From contig NC_088302.1 of NCBI RefSeq assembly GCF_032854445.1, positions 23,883,788 to 23,947,787 of the forward strand: a DNA stretch of 64,000 nucleotides, written 5' to 3'. Made by a program: the position numbers and the translations under genes. Positions within the stretch are counted from its first letter, which is position 1. Every line of letters starts with the position of its first letter. Source of the DNA: Liolophura sinensis. Its lineage: Eukaryota > Mollusca > Polyplacophora > Chitonida > Chitonidae. Of this stretch, positions 63,634 to 64,000 are shown one piece after another. The notes under the pieces are model-generated. The model made no database searches. It saw only the letters and a program-made list of their open reading frames with translations, and had not been told where the DNA came from.

Positions 63634-64000
63634 GTAAGATAGTCACACTCACACGTCATTTCTGGAATGGAATCCTCAAGACTATAAAGGCTCTAATCGC
63701 AGATCACAAGTATCACCGGTACTATAACTTCAAATAAGTTAGGCTTGTTTTCACAGAACTATCAATCCATTGTTTTTACTCCAAACTGTTGCCAATGTTA
63801 AAAGGCCATAACTAATGTGCTGAGTGGTAATACCTTCAAAAATGTTCCTTGCCCTTTCAAGTGTTATGGTTAAGGTTTACGAAAAAAGGAATAAATTTTA
63901 TGATCATACTTTCTGGACTTTCATTGGATTTTGAGATATTGTTAACCAGAACCTTTAAATGTTGTGCTTCAGGGAATTTGTAAATATTCACAGGGGATAA
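63634..64000 (+). other. Intron 19, 5' part
   Basis: It begins GTAAGA and runs to the window edge. The AFF-like frame does not continue and no acceptor with matching sequence appears. Confidence 0.8.

Overview
This is a eukaryotic genomic window, almost entirely introns and intergenic-style DNA, carrying the central and 3' part of ONE large split gene on the + strand. The gene encodes an AF4/FMR2 (AFF) family protein, the family of vertebrate AFF1-AFF4 and Drosophila lilliputian, which is the scaffold of the super elongation complex (SEC). I placed 19 coding exons between 1413 and 63633 by AFF similarity recalled from family knowledge, GT/AG splice sites and a complete reading-phase check from exon to exon. 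The first exon(s) with the start codon lie before the window, or in its first 1.4 kb where I could not recognise them. The last exon(s), coding for the end of the C-terminal homology domain, lie beyond 64000. About 1,370 codons are visible, a usual AFF size.

The organism is probably a mollusc (bivalve or gastropod). The dispersed repeats look like the tRNA-derived V-domain-type SINEs known from molluscs (tails ending in AGTACGGCGTAAAACACCAATCAAATAAATAAA-like sequence, quoted here in pieces elsewhere), the DNA is AT-rich, and TACATGTA palindromes are very frequent. This is inference; no species marker is present.

Layout. 1-9.9 kb: N-terminal exons 1-5 (P-TEFb-binding segment, basic/Ser-rich linker, ELL-binding segment). 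9.9-29.5 kb: three tiny exons (6, 7, 8) in long introns with mobile-element debris, an 87-bp higher-order tandem repeat and a TTAA-flanked inverted-repeat element. 29.5-48.2 kb: an 18.7-kb intron with a nine-copy 43-bp E-box palindrome array, a full-length SINE with target-site duplication and other repeats. 48.2-51.8 kb: Ser/Asp/Glu-rich transactivation exon 9 and the large disordered exons 10-11 (AT-hook, Lys-rich tract, AF9/ENL-binding motif). 56-63.6 kb: exons 12-19, basic linker and C-terminal homology (dimerisation) domain.

Two places break the reading frame as sequenced: within exon 2 (between 4901 and 5003) and at the exon 10/11 junction (either a 43-nt intron or a one-base homopolymer error). 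No complete second gene, tRNA, rRNA, CRISPR array or intact transposon was found. I see no novel multi-gene system; the items most worth a second look are the two frame breaks, the phase-validated microexons, the E-box palindrome array and the two inverted-repeat elements.
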